NCBI GenBank assembly: GCA_021442155.1 | Contig: CM038215.1 | Span: 206,578,982 to 206,642,981 of the forward strand | DNA from: Cymbidium sinense | Lineage: Eukaryota; Streptophyta; Magnoliopsida; Asparagales; Orchidaceae | Reading direction: 5' to 3' | Length of the DNA stretch: 64,000 nucleotides | In this document: positions 35,291 through 47,850 of the stretch, in pieces | Layout of the letters: the number at the start of each line of letters is the position of its first letter | Numbering within the stretch: the first letter of the stretch is position 1 | Made by a program: the position numbers and the translations under genes | Notes under the pieces: model-generated | What the model was told of the DNA's origin: nothing | The model's database searches: none | The model's input: the letters and a program-made list of their open reading frames with translations, nothing else

Positions 35291-36829
35291 AATAATTAAG
35301 TCATGGATCATAATAAATTTTTAGTTTTAGTTTTCATTTGAAAGAAATTAAAATTTTCATGAAATTGTTTTCTAAATTCAACATAAGCCTTGAGATATTT
35401 TAAGCGTTTATGATGAATTTTTATATTGATAATTATTTAACATTATTTTAATTTTATTATTTGACTATCCTTAAGATAAAATTTTATAATTAATATCAGA
35501 ATAATTCTCAAATTCATAAAATAAAAAACTCTCAACTTGAAATAATAAGATGAATGTTTTAAAGATATTATTATTTTTTAAAATTATATTTATATCATTT
35601 AATATTTTATAGTGTAAGTAATCACTTATATAGATATTAATTTTCAATATACATAGTAAATCAACTCAAAATTTTATGAAAGCTCTCCTATGAGTCCATG
35701 AAATTTGTGAGTTCTTTTAAACTTGATTAGAATTTTATATATTTTGATTAATTAATTAGGTTATTAATTATGATAACTAAAACATTAATATTTTTCATAT
35801 TAATTATAAATTTTTTAAGTTCTAACTGTCATTAATTAAGTATATGGGATACAATTAATTTTCTTTTTGCCCTTTAGAATCAATTTTTTAAAAAAAGCGT
35901 TAAATTAATTCGTAATTGGCTTCACAAATTATATTCAAATAATTTGTTATATTTGACCGTATAAAATATTATTAGTTTAATATTAGTTTTAATTTAATTT
36001 TTTAATCTTAAATTTTATTTAGGTTTTATATTTGTTTAGTTTGCATCTTTTAGACTTTTTAAATTTAGTTAATTTTGGAGTTTTAAAGATTAATTAAATT
36101 TTTTTATATATCTAACTTAATTTAATTAAAAGGAAAACATCAAATTAATTGTGACCCTTATATCAAAGATCAAACAACCACAATTTAACTATGACCTAAG
36201 TGAAATCAGATCACATGCTACTCAACTTAATTAGGGCTATTTGTTTCAAATAAATGGAACAAACGACCTTGGTTTCATCTCTCATCACTCGCCATGGGCA
36301 TTGTCAGCTCATCAAAACTTCTCTAAATTAAACAAATATAGTATGAAATCAACAACATATATCATTGAAAATGGTCAAAAATTAAAGTGCAAGGAATCTA
36401 AAAGTTGAATTCTAATGACGGTGACATTCACATCATAGAACATAAAACTCCTAGGACTTTCGAAGTATTTGAGAAATTTATCTCATCAAAGTCAACGTTA
36501 GGGAGAACCGATGCATTGGAGAGTTTTGTTGGGTCAAGATGATGCTCCTACAATTAAGTTTTTGATCACCTTTTCACTGTTTATCCTCCTTAGACTCTCA
36601 TTTTTTATTTTCTAATTGCTTTAGTCTCTTCATCTTAAAATTTCCCTCCAAGTCATTTATCCCATGCTTCTACTCTCCATCCTAAAACACATTAATCATT
36701 TGATGAAGGATAGAAATCTTCTCCCTTAGATGATCCCCATCCAACTTAATCCTCCTATTTAAATTCTATTCTTCCTCCTCATAGAAAATACATTTACTTT
36801 CTTAATTGAATTTTGGGTTCTTTGCAAAA
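35291..36829. other. AT-rich unrecognised stretch
   Basis: Rich in T and A runs without coding signal. The last 350 bases (about 36,480-36,829) are slightly less AT-rich and might include more of the neighbouring NASP pseudogene, but no motif supports that. Confidence 0.4.
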
Positions 36830-37335
36830 GAATTGCTTTTGCTATTTTCAACATTTTTCATGCCAAATCCAACTCAAAACTATCTTCATTAGCTTCTCCC
36901 TATTCTTCATCATCTACTTCCACTCCCTCCCTTTCATCTCCCATATTCTTGTTATCAAAGACTTCTACAATTTCAGAATTATTAGAAGATGAATCTTTTG
37001 TTTTTTTTTATTTTACTTGGAACATGACACTAAACTTCCACTATCTTCATTCTTTGCAACAAATTCATCCTTGTTGGAGTTTCCTTGATTATTCTTGGAA
37101 ACATCACCCAATGGATATGCTTCCCCTTGAGCTTTGGACAAGAGCACACAATTATATGTACTAAGAACTAGCACATTTGGGAGGAAGTTCACTATAATTA
37201 GCAACCCAAGTTTCTAAGCCATGGTTGAGAGAATCAATGGCTTATGCAAAATCTCAACCTTCGATGGCCTTTAATCACTTACCAAATAGCTCAGTAGCAC
37301 ACTTTGGGTATCCTCTTCATTTCCCTTTCTTGCAA
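36830..37335 (-). pseudogene. NASP-like histone chaperone pseudogene (SHNi-TPR), fragment
   Basis: NASP proteins bind histone H3-H4 and linker histones through tetratricopeptide repeats. On the minus strand, from 37,335 leftward, the frames read ELFGK.LKAIEG.DFA, then AIDSLNHGLETWVANYSELP, then a one-base shift into LLSKAQGEAYPLGDVSK. Next comes an acidic, low-complexity stretch (DDEE, GEANEDSFELDLA) and KMLKIAKAI. This matches the first TPR, the interrupting acidic loop and the start of the SHNi-TPR motif in order. At least five stops and several frameshifts are present, with no intron visible between the parts, so a decayed retrocopy is likely. The C-terminal TPRs and the N-terminus are not recognisable. 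Confidence 0.7.
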
Positions 37336-37740
37336 GAATTCTTAGCCCAGGGTCTTCATGGATGGGAGATGAGTTGTGCAGAGTTAAGTGGAACTTGCGA
37401 GATGAGAGTAAGGAGAGCCAAGATTCTCTAGCCAATAGATGGGAACAAGATGACACCTAGTGCATGATGTGTAGAGTAGATAAGGAGAGCAGCATGGCTT
37501 GAAGTGGTTGCTAGTTGGGAGAGTGGGAGGTAGGAGAGGTTAGTACTTGGGGTTTGATTGAGTATCTTTCATGTGGAGCTGGGTTGGTGTGCTGCTTCTT
37601 TGGATCAAGGAGGTCTTCCAATTAAGAGAAGAGCGATGAAGAATTTTTGAACAAAGAGTCACAAGATGGAGATAATGTGTGAGTCTCTCGATAGAAGGGT
37701 ACTCGATAGTAAGAGAGAAGATATGGAGAAATTATTATAT
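37336..37740. other. Spacer between NASP pseudogene and Mutator-like element
   Basis: Moderate GC content. Short open frames exist on both strands but have no recognisable similarity. Some of it could be the lost N-terminal part of the NASP copy. Confidence 0.35.
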
Positions 37741-37895
37741 GTAGAGTCTGAACCTAAAGCTACATACAAACTCTAATTGCGTGATGACATATATTTTCTT
37801 TATTATTTAGCCTAACAGCTTGACCCAAACCCACTCTGTTAAAATTAAAAGTTAAAAACCTTTTTCCATTATGAGAAATAACTATGGGAGACTGA
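37741..37895 (+). repeat. Left terminal inverted repeat of the MULE
   Basis: This matches the reverse complement of 41,836-41,970. Shared in order are GAGTC.TGAAC, ACTC.AATT..GTGA..C, ATATTTT.TTT, CTGACAACCCACT versus TTGACCCAAACCCACT, AAAAGTTAAAAACCTTT and AATAACTA.GGGAG. Identity is about three quarters by eye, with small indels. Confidence 0.75.
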
Positions 37896-38164
37896 CATTG
37901 CTTCTCAAGGCTACAATAAATTTTTCACCCCCTCAGCGGTCAGGCTATCATGTGTGTTTAGCTTCAGAAGGTAATATTTCATTCTCATTAGTGGAGATAT
38001 GTGATTAAATGTGAAAGAGTTTTAGGTTTCAAATTTTATGCATATATAAATAGTGAGAAGATTTAATTATAGTTTAGGGTTTTAGTTTATTGAAGATGTA
38101 TATACTCTGTATATTGAAAAGATTTGATTGTACATCAATTTTATTTTATCTTCATTTTGGCTTA

Positions 38165-39315
38165 ATTTTATAATGTACACATGCTATGGACATAAGCATT
38201 GAACGTTATTAAGATCTATGGCTGAAGAATATTCACTTTTGTTGATCTACATATCGTGTACATGTGTTTGCAGTAAGTAGGGGTTTTGAATGTTGGATTC
38301 TTTAGTTTTTTGTAGATCTCTTGTGTACATGAGCATGAAAATAGTTATTAAGTCCTAGATGTCCATTTTATTTGTGTACACATACTGTGTACATGGATAT
38401 TAAAATAATGTTAAGTTCTAACTGAAGAACATTTATTTATTTATTGATGTACACATGTCGTGTACATGAGTTTGTTAAGCAATGTGAGGAATATTCCATT
38501 TACTAATTTACACCTGTTGTGTACATGTCTTTGTAGCAGTGCTCACCATTCTAAGCTGGATTATGTTTTTTTTTGTACACATGATATGTACATGACATTT
38601 TAATAAATTTAATGTTGTTACTATAATATACACATGCTATGACATTTAATCAATATTCTTTTTTCTTGATGTACACATGCTATGTACATGTATTTTTCAA
38701 ATAGTGAGTGTCATTCTATACTCGATTATGCATTTTTTATTTGCACACATGATGTGTACATTATATTTTAATCAACTTAATGATTGAATTGTGTAATGTA
38801 CACATGCTTTGTACATGCATTTTTTATGTAGGAGTGTCATTTTATACTAGATTTTTTTTTGTACATATGATATGTATATGACATTTTAATTAATTTAATG
38901 ACTAGACTATTAATAATATTCATTTATCTTAATATACATATATTGTGTACATGTGTTTTTCAGACTGTGAGTGTCACTATATGATGGATTATATGTTTTT
39001 TATTTGTATACATGATGTGTACATGACATTTTTATCAATTTAATGATGATTGTGAATAATATTCTTTTTTTTAATGTAGACATGTTGTGTACATATGTTT
39101 TTCATGCAGTGAGTGATATTCTATACTAGATTATATTTTTTATTTGTACACATGATGTGTACATGATATTTTTATCAATTCAATGATTATATTATGAATA
39201 ATATATTTTTTCTTATTGTACACATACTGTGTACATGTATTTTTTTAGGCAGTGAGTGTTATTTTATGTTGGATTATATTTTTATATTTGTACACATGAT
39301 ATGTACATGACATTA
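38165..39315. repeat. Subterminal array of about 18 palindromic TGTACACAT-ATGTGTACA sites
   Basis: Sites centre near 38,183, 38,383, 38,452, 38,518, 38,584, 38,680, 38,751, 38,808, 38,870, 38,944, 39,016, 39,085, 39,155, 39,227 and 39,299, with a few more degenerate ones between. Spacing settles at about 70 bases from 38,870 on. Two spacer types alternate: one reads ATGACATTTTTATCAATTTA, the other holds TTTTTCA.GCAGTGAGTGT and TACTAGATTATAT, giving a dimeric unit of about 142 bases. A site such as 39,145-39,163 is a perfect inverted repeat around one base. Fewer, looser TGTACA words occur at 40,990-41,330. Confidence 0.85.
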
Positions 39316-39334
39316 CTTGAATTACTTGAAGAGA

Positions 39335-40756
39335 AATTTAGTGCTAGCAATGTCATTCAAAAATTCTACTTCAAATAAAGAATAAAATTTTCTTGTATAA
39401 AATGCTGAAGCTTGCTTTAAAATTGGACAGCTCCTAACTAAATGTACAATTTCAGATTTGCTGCACTTAAAATCTTCATCTTGTTAATTTCTTCACCATG
39501 TACACATAACTTTCTCCAAACCCAACAAATAATGTATAATTGAGTGGCTTTGACATTCCATGACAAACATTATTTGTTGACTCACTATGCTGTGTAGACA
39601 AGATCGCTATGTTTGAATGAGTCTTTGTTGAAGGGTGTGGACCATTTACTTATATTGTAAAGCATTTCCAACCATACATGAGTTTTTTAAACTTACTTCT
39701 AATATCATTTCAGACCATGCTTCCTCGAACTCCTTCAAATTGAACTTATTAAGCATTTATAAAAAGACCCCGGTGTTGCTATTAAAGCATGAAACTTTGA
39801 ATGAAACTTTCTTTGAGATATGCCATTGACATAATTGATGATGTGTATATGACAACTTCAATGTAATGGCTTGGTCTTGCTTAGTAAATATTATGGTTGG
39901 ATGCTTATTATCCATTATTCTATAAATATTTTAAAAAGCCATACAAATGATTCAATTATTTTTTCAAACAAGAATGCCACACTAAGCAATACATTTTGCT
40001 AATGGTTGTTAACTCTGATAATTGGCACACATACTAAGTTATATTTATTAAGTCTATAGCTTGTATCAAAATAATTACATCACTGAAACAATCATAATTA
40101 ATTCTCCCCATACCATCCACCCAAATAAAAATTTAGCAATCTATCAAATTCATAAAATTACGCATCCCAAGAAAACATATTATTCACCACTTTAAATAAT
40201 TGAATCGAGAACTAGTGTCTCCATTCTCGATCATTTATCTCTTCTCTTTTGAATATAAGCATGCATCTCTTCTAGAGAAGCCTATAGTTTCAACACCGTC
40301 CTCAGAAGGAAGGTGCCTCAACCGCCTTATCCCAACATCTATCATTATCTTAAGAACTTTTAACACTAATGGACCTACAAGATCTAAGTACATGTTGGTC
40401 ATCTAGCATTGCTAGCTCATGATAATGGCTATCCACAAATTTTTGTACATTCCAAATGCCATCCTCATCAACACAAGATCTAACCATTGCAGAACATCTA
40501 GTTCTAATATTTGATTTTTGATATTTTACTTAGGAATTAAGATCAAGACCTTTCTTGAAACCAATTTTGAGCTAAAAAAGTCCTTGGATTTTATTTCTCT
40601 AGAATTTGGCTGATAGTTGTGATGATTTTTTCGAATACTAAATCTAACCTTATGAGAATAGCTATAATATAGGCCATATGCTTCCTTCTCACTCTTAACT
40701 TGGCAATCTAAAATGTTGATAGGTTCTACAACATGATTGTTAATTGTTGCTTCCAT
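39335..40756 (-). pseudogene. FAR1/FHY3-type MULE transposase, decayed
   Basis: From the ATG at 40,756 the open frame gives MEATINNHVVEPINILDCQ followed by a FAR1 DNA-binding domain (SEKEAYGLYYSYSHKVRFSI, RK..H, SREI). After a frameshift near 40,530 come CSAMVRSCVDEDGIWNV, VDSHYHELA, and QHVLRSCRSI, completing the zinc-binding region. The transposase core follows from about 40,140: an acidic-residue block with DYDCFSDVI.FDTSYRLNKY, NNHWQN-like, ESFVWLFK.F, and HHQLCQWHISKK. An LLGLEKV..W stretch and a YTRKFYSLFEVEFL block end near 39,335. The C-terminal SWIM zinc finger is missing, its place taken by the palindromic array. Several stops and shifts make it inactive. Host FRS genes share these domains, but the flanking TIRs argue for a transposon. 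Confidence 0.8.
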
Positions 40757-41652
40757 ACAAGGATGATCTATAATGTCTGGCTACATTCAATACAATATTT
40801 TGTTATTAGTTATATAATTGTAAACACATGTGATGTTTATATAACACTAAATTATATACTGATGTTATTATTCATATATAAAATTATTATTTAAATGAGC
40901 AATTCTCATTCACATCCTCCAACATTTTCTTAAGAATAACTCTCATTCTAAAAAGTAAGAAGAATCTTTAACTACTAAAATAATTAGTGTGTGAACTTGA
41001 GGGATGTACAAATGTACAGACTATTGTGCCGCGTGCACTATATGTGTACAAGTCCAGGATGTTCAATTCTTGTGTACAAAGCATTGTAGAAATATAGAAT
41101 GTAAATAAATTTTAAATTGAATATATGCGTAATGTGTACTTTCTATGTATAAGGTACTATATATAGTCTACATAAGCATTAATGATAAAAAAATTTGCAA
41201 ATACAATAGAATTGACATCCATGTACAAAACATATGTACAAGTTATATATATGTATTATATGTGTACAAGTCCACGTACATACATATAGTTATTATTTAC
41301 AAAGCATTGATGACATGTACCATGCATGCAATAAGCAAGTGAATACATGCACACAATGTCTTTATGGTTTTATACACATCTTATATACATAAGTATTACC
41401 GATAGTGCAAGTAATACAGATAATTCCTATGCAATCACACATTTAATAACAACAATTTATATATATAAAGATAACATTCGTAAGATGCACAAATATAGTC
41501 ATTTAGTTTTAAAATATTAACAACGTTACTTTACCATTATTGATGAAATTTAAACATATATGCATATTAAAATGAAATTAAAATATTAACTTTCTTAATT
41601 TCTCTTACAATATCAAACTCCAAAAAAGGTGTTTACTACTTTACCGATAAGT

Positions 41653-41754
41653 TTAGGTCCAAATTAACTCTAAAAGACCTGAATTTGTATCACTCAAGTT
41701 TATAATCTCCACATTATCTTCAAAGTTGACATCCTTCACATTATCAAGCTCCAT
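41653..41754 (-). CDS. Possible 5' exon of the FAR1-type transposase (33 codons)
   Basis: On the minus strand an ATG at 41,754 opens MELDNVKDVNFEDNVEIINL and stops at 41,653. Acidic N-terminal leaders of this kind precede the FAR1 domain in related proteins, and the position just inside the right TIR fits the first exon. A splice donor was not firmly identified, and the 0.9 kb to the next coding block would have to be an intron. It is short, so it may be chance. Confidence 0.3.
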   Translation of the reverse strand: MELDNVKDVNFEDNVEIINLSDTNSGLLELIWT

Positions 41755-41835
41755 TTCAATTGTTCAATCTTCCAAACTCAATTACTAACTCCTATGGCTT
41801 TTGTTGATCTCCTAAACTCTAAAATTTTAACTTTT

Positions 41836-41970
41836 AGACTCCCGTAGTTATTTTTGGGAACTGGGAAAGGTTTTTAACTTTTACTTTTAAAAGTGGGTTG
41901 TCAGACAGTAAAAAACAAAAAAAATATCGTGTCACATAATTGGAGTCTTGGTAGTTCATGACTCACATAT
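41836..41970 (-). repeat. Right terminal inverted repeat of the MULE
   Basis: Inverted partner of 37,741-37,895, including AAAGGTTTTTAACTTT (41,867-41,882) and CTCCCGTAGTTATTT (41,839-41,853). It lies about 80 bases outside the possible first exon of the transposase. Confidence 0.75.
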
Positions 41971-43269
<1,299 letters not shown>

Positions 43270-46200
43270 GCTATGGGTAGCGCCATATAAATAATATATA
43301 CTTATGGTGAAAAATTCCTATACGAGTCGCCTTCAAATCTACGGAGAGAAAGAAATGCAAGACCTATAAATATTTGTCTTTTTGGGTAGCGCCATATAAA
43401 TAATATATACTTATGGTGAAAAATTCCTATACGAGTTGCCTTCAAATCTGCGGAGAGAAAGAAATACAAGACCTATAAAATTTTTGTCTTTTAGCCATAA
43501 ATCCAGATATACTTATTCAAGTGAGATTACGTCACCAAGGAAATAGTATACTATCTCAAAAGATAGAAGTCTTGCCTTTAATGGACCTCATCACCTCAAT
43601 AAGGACTCTATGATGATGATATATATTCTTCTCCTACTTTGCATGGAAAAGTAAAGCATGATTTATTTTAAGTGGGTTCATTAAGTTCTGAGAAGATAGT
43701 TAATTATATCTAAGGAATGGGATTCCTTGAAAACTCGATTAGGTAAATGATCGTTGTCTTTGAGATTTCAATAAGAAAAGACTATTCGATTGATTCATTT
43801 TGAAGATCAAATGAGATTGATCAAGAGAGAGAGTTATTCTTGAAGCCAAATGAAAGATAAGTAGGAGATGCCTTAGAAACCAAGCACCTCAAACTATCAT
43901 ATAGTTGGGCTTTACAATTTTGAAATTGATTTAGTTTATTTAAGTTGAATTTTTTATTAGAAATTTAGGACTTATGATTCCTTAACACAAGATTAAAGAA
44001 ATGCCTAAGAGGTGAAAAATTATAGTTATAGCCCACCAAGGGGAGAAACAACCTCAGAACCTAAATCTAGGGAGCTTTGACGAGGGCAGAAAGTGCAACC
44101 TAAATCTAAGGCAAAAATGGGCAATTGGTTTGCCTTCATAAGAGAGGACAAACCATCGGCTTGGACTTACTGGGGGTGGCCATGACTCCTCCTATTAATT
44201 TTAAATACATGTGAACAAGTCTTTATGCTTATGCAAGATAGGTATTTATTTAGAAAGAGACTAATAAACTCACTCCCTAAAGAGACTAGATCATGTAAAA
44301 GGCATGCTTCAAATGACCTAAATCTAATGCAATTCAAATTTCATTTTATTTTCATTTGGACAATTATTTTGACTCGGGCTAATAAAATTCATATGACTAA
44401 TGTATGAGAAAGAAGGTTTTTGGCCAAAAATCAATGAGAAGGGAGGAGGTGAATAATGTATGAGAAAGAAGGTTATTGGCCAAAAATTAACGAGAAGGGA
44501 GGAGGTGAGTTTCCACCATGGCTCTCAAAGGTCAAACCAAGTTTCTCTAGCAAAAGTGGAAGCCCTCCAATCAAGAGTGAAATAAGATACTGTTGTGCAT
44601 GATATTACAAAAGAAATGCTCATCCAATTAAGGGGTTGCTAATTCTTTTATCTTGATTTTTAACCTAAGCTTTATGTGAGGTTATGAGTTGTTTAACTTT
44701 TATTTTGAGTTGTTAAGTTGGGTAAAAGATTTATTTTTTCCTAAAGAACCTAATCAACATCCAGGCCATACATAAAGCGAGGAAGAAACTAGAAAAAGCA
44801 TGCCACTTATTTATATGGCGGTAGTGCCATATATAAAATATATACTTGTGGTGAAAAATTCCTATACGAGTCGCCTTCAAATCTACAGAGAGAAAGAAAT
44901 GTAAGACATATAAAAATTTATCTTTTTAGGACTCCATGCAAATCCACATATGTACTTATTCAAGTGATTGGGTACATCACCAAGGAAATAGTATACTATC
45001 TCAAAAGATAGAAGTCACTGCCCTTTAATGGACCTGATCACCTCAATAAGGACTCCTAAGGATGATGGGTCTACATATGTACCAGAGATTCTTCTCCTAC
45101 TTTATATGGAAAAGTAAAGCAAGATTTATTTTAAACTGGGTTCATTAAGTTCCCTATAGGGGCAAGCCCCCATAGTTAATTACATCTTAAGGAATGGGGA
45201 TTCCTTAGAAAACTCTCGATTAAGGTAAATGATCGTTGTCTTCAAATATTTCAATAGGAAAGGACTATCAATCGATTGGTTAATTTTTAAAGATCAAATG
45301 AGATTGATCAAAGAGAGGGATTATTATTGAAGCCAAAATGGAAGATAAGTAGGAGATGCCCATAATGCTAGGAAACCTAACAAACATCTCAAACTATCCT
45401 ATAGTTGGGCTTTACATTTTTGAGATTGATTTAGTTTGTTTAAGTTGAATTTTTTATTAGAAATTTAGGACTTATGATTCCTTAACAAATGATCAAAGAA
45501 ATACCTAAGAGGTGAGGAATTATAGTTATAGCCCACCAAGGGGAGAAGCAACCTCAGAACCTAAATCTATGGAGCTTTGACAAGGGAAGAAAGTGCAACC
45601 TAAATCTAAAGAAAAAATGGGTAATTGGTTTGCCTTCATAAGAAAGGACAAACCATCTGACATCTTGGACTTATAACCGCCTGGGGGTGGTAGCTAGCTG
45701 ACTCCTCCTATGATTTTAAATACATGTAGACAAGTCTTTATGCTTATGCAAGATAGCTGGGATATTATTTATTTAGAAAGAGACTAAGTCCTTAAACTCA
45801 CTCCCTAAAGAGACTAGATCATGTAAAAGGCATGCTTCAAATGACCTAAATCTAATGCAATTCAAATTTCATTTTATTTTCATTTGGATAATTATTTTGA
45901 CTCAGGCTAATAAGATTCATATGACTAATGTATGAGAAAGAAGGTTATTGGCCAAAAATTAGCGAGAAGGGAGGAGGTGAGTTTCCACCATGGCTCTCAA
46001 AGGTCAAGCCAAGTTTCTCTAGCAAAGGTGGAAGCCTTCTAATCAAGAGTGAAATAAGATACTGTTGTGCATGATATTACAAAAGAAATGCTCATCCAAT
46101 TAAGGGGTTGCTAATTCTTTTATCTTGATTTTAAACCTAAGCTTTAGGTGAGGTTATGAGTTATTTAATTTCTATTTTGAGTTGGTAAGTTGGGTAAAAG

Positions 46201-46290
46201 ATTTTTTTTTCCTAAAGAGCCTAATCCACATCCAGGCCATACATAAAGCAAGGAAGAAACTAGGAAAAGTATGCCACTTAATGCAAAAGC
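43270..46290 (-). repeat. Nested tandem duplications at the LTR B left end (1.45 kb and 108 bp)
   Basis: Unit 1 (about 43,380-44,815) and unit 2 (44,816-46,290) repeat the same sequence, from GCCATA..TAAA.TATATACTT to CCAGGCCATACATAAAGC. The start of unit 1 is itself doubled as a 108-base repeat (43,277-43,384 and 43,385-43,490). Within unit 1 a 54-base piece is tandemly doubled (44,398-44,506; ATGTATGAGAAAGAAGG twice). Unit 1 lacks roughly 80-90 bases relative to unit 2 in many small gaps, including the GGGGCAAGCCCC stretch that LTR A also has in altered form. Confidence 0.85.
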
Positions 46291-47706
46291 TAAACAAATC
46301 ATCAATTAATTTATAAATCTAAGCACAAAAAGAATAAAAGGCCGTTGTGGTCTCGCATCACTGCACAAACCCGAAAATATCAAATGTGGGTAGCCGAGCT
46401 CGACCCTTATACAACCCGGATTACAAATGAATAAATTTCAATTAAGCAAGGAATTCATTGTTATGGAGGTCTTCAAGCTTCATTCTTCTTTTTTCTTCTT
46501 TCTTCTTTGGTTCCTTCTTTTGGATGGTTAGAAGGTATATGCTCTAAGGCTTCACATGGTACATAAGATAGGATCTTATAACCAATGCTCATCCTAATCC
46601 CCATAACAATCATTCCAAAATCCTAATTGCATAAATTTACATGAAAAAGGAATATCTTATTAACACCTATAAAATAAATGTTAGCTAAAAAAAGCCAAAC
46701 AAATTTCAAGCATGTATATTAGACTTATCACCCCACACATGGGTGATGAAGTCTACCTGATCTATTAGATTATGCTTAGCAGAATAAAGTACCTGCAAGC
46801 AAAAGCATTTATATTTTTATTTATGATAGCACCCCTTAAGCACAATCCCCTGATTTACGAGCATACACCCTAACATCCAGTCTAAAACATATATCACAAA
46901 ACAAAATAAACATCAAATCATGCACTGACCTAACTTAGAAGTCGGGACTTAGGCTAATGTGTGTGCTTTGAAAGCTTGTGTGGTATGCTTAGCTATGGCT
47001 TTATGTTCACATTTTCTAAGTATGAAGAACATGTTCAATTTAGAGGAGGGTTTCATTTAAGTTATTTAATTATTTTGTATTGATTTTATTTCATGTTTTG
47101 ATTTAGTTTAAGTGTATCATATAATTAATTACTAAGTTATGAAGAGAGGGCAAGCGAATATAACTTCTCTTTCCTTCCCTAACCTAAGAATTTTCTAAAG
47201 TAGATTCACATTTTAATTTTATTTAGGTGAATATTTTGATTAAATCTTTTAATTAATATTAAGTTTAGATAAACTCTAAACAAACCTATTAAAAAAGAAA
47301 GGCATTTTAAGATTAAATAAAATGAATCAAAATTCACATAACACACATTACTTCATTTCTTTCCCAACATATATAACATGCATATGGATGGACCCTAAGC
47401 ATATCTATACATACAAATGAGAGTATTTAACACACTTTATGATGATGCTAAGCAATCCATTTAAGAAAATTTAGAAGTTGAATATGCATGATTTTTCTTA
47501 AGTAGAAATGGATTTCCTTATTCAAATATTCACATACACACATGAAAGTAAGAAGGTAAATTGAGTAGCCATTGTTAGCAGGTGTATGGGTTCAAGACCT
47601 ACTTAGCTACTTAAAGCCTCTCTCAACCCAGGTTTTCCAGACTAATATACCACTTTCCTTAAATATAAGCATGTGTATAAAAGAAATGAAATGGAAAAAA
47701 AGAATG

Positions 47707-47850
47707 CAAAAGTTGTATTTATGGATTCATTTTGTTTATGCAATTTATGTATGAAAGTATAGGTGACCCTTCTTAGGTGATAGTTGTATTAATGGATTCA
47801 TTTTGTTTATGCAATTTATGTATGAAAGTATAGGTGACCCTTCTTAGGTG
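47707..47850 (-). repeat. Perfect-looking 74 bp tandem duplication in LTR B
   Basis: The block beginning AGTTGTATTTATGGATTCAT and ending CTTCTTAGGTGATAG occurs twice in a row with a single-base difference visible. Such close identity suggests a recent slip, or an assembly artefact. Confidence 0.9.

Larger units (their letters stand above)
37741..41970 (-). mobile_element. Mutator-like element (FAR1/Jittery type), 4.2 kb, with long TIRs
   Basis: Inverted repeats of about 150 bases bound the element (37,741-37,895 and 41,836-41,970). Inside are a decayed FAR1-type transposase gene on the minus strand (39,335-40,756), a possible 5' exon (41,653-41,754) and a dense subterminal array of palindromic TGTACAC sites (38,165-39,315). 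Long TIRs plus a FAR1-domain transposase are the hallmark of Jittery/Far-red-related MULEs. The expected 9-11 base target duplication could not be resolved because the outer TIR ends are degenerate; the true ends may lie some 20 bases further out. Confidence 0.75.
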
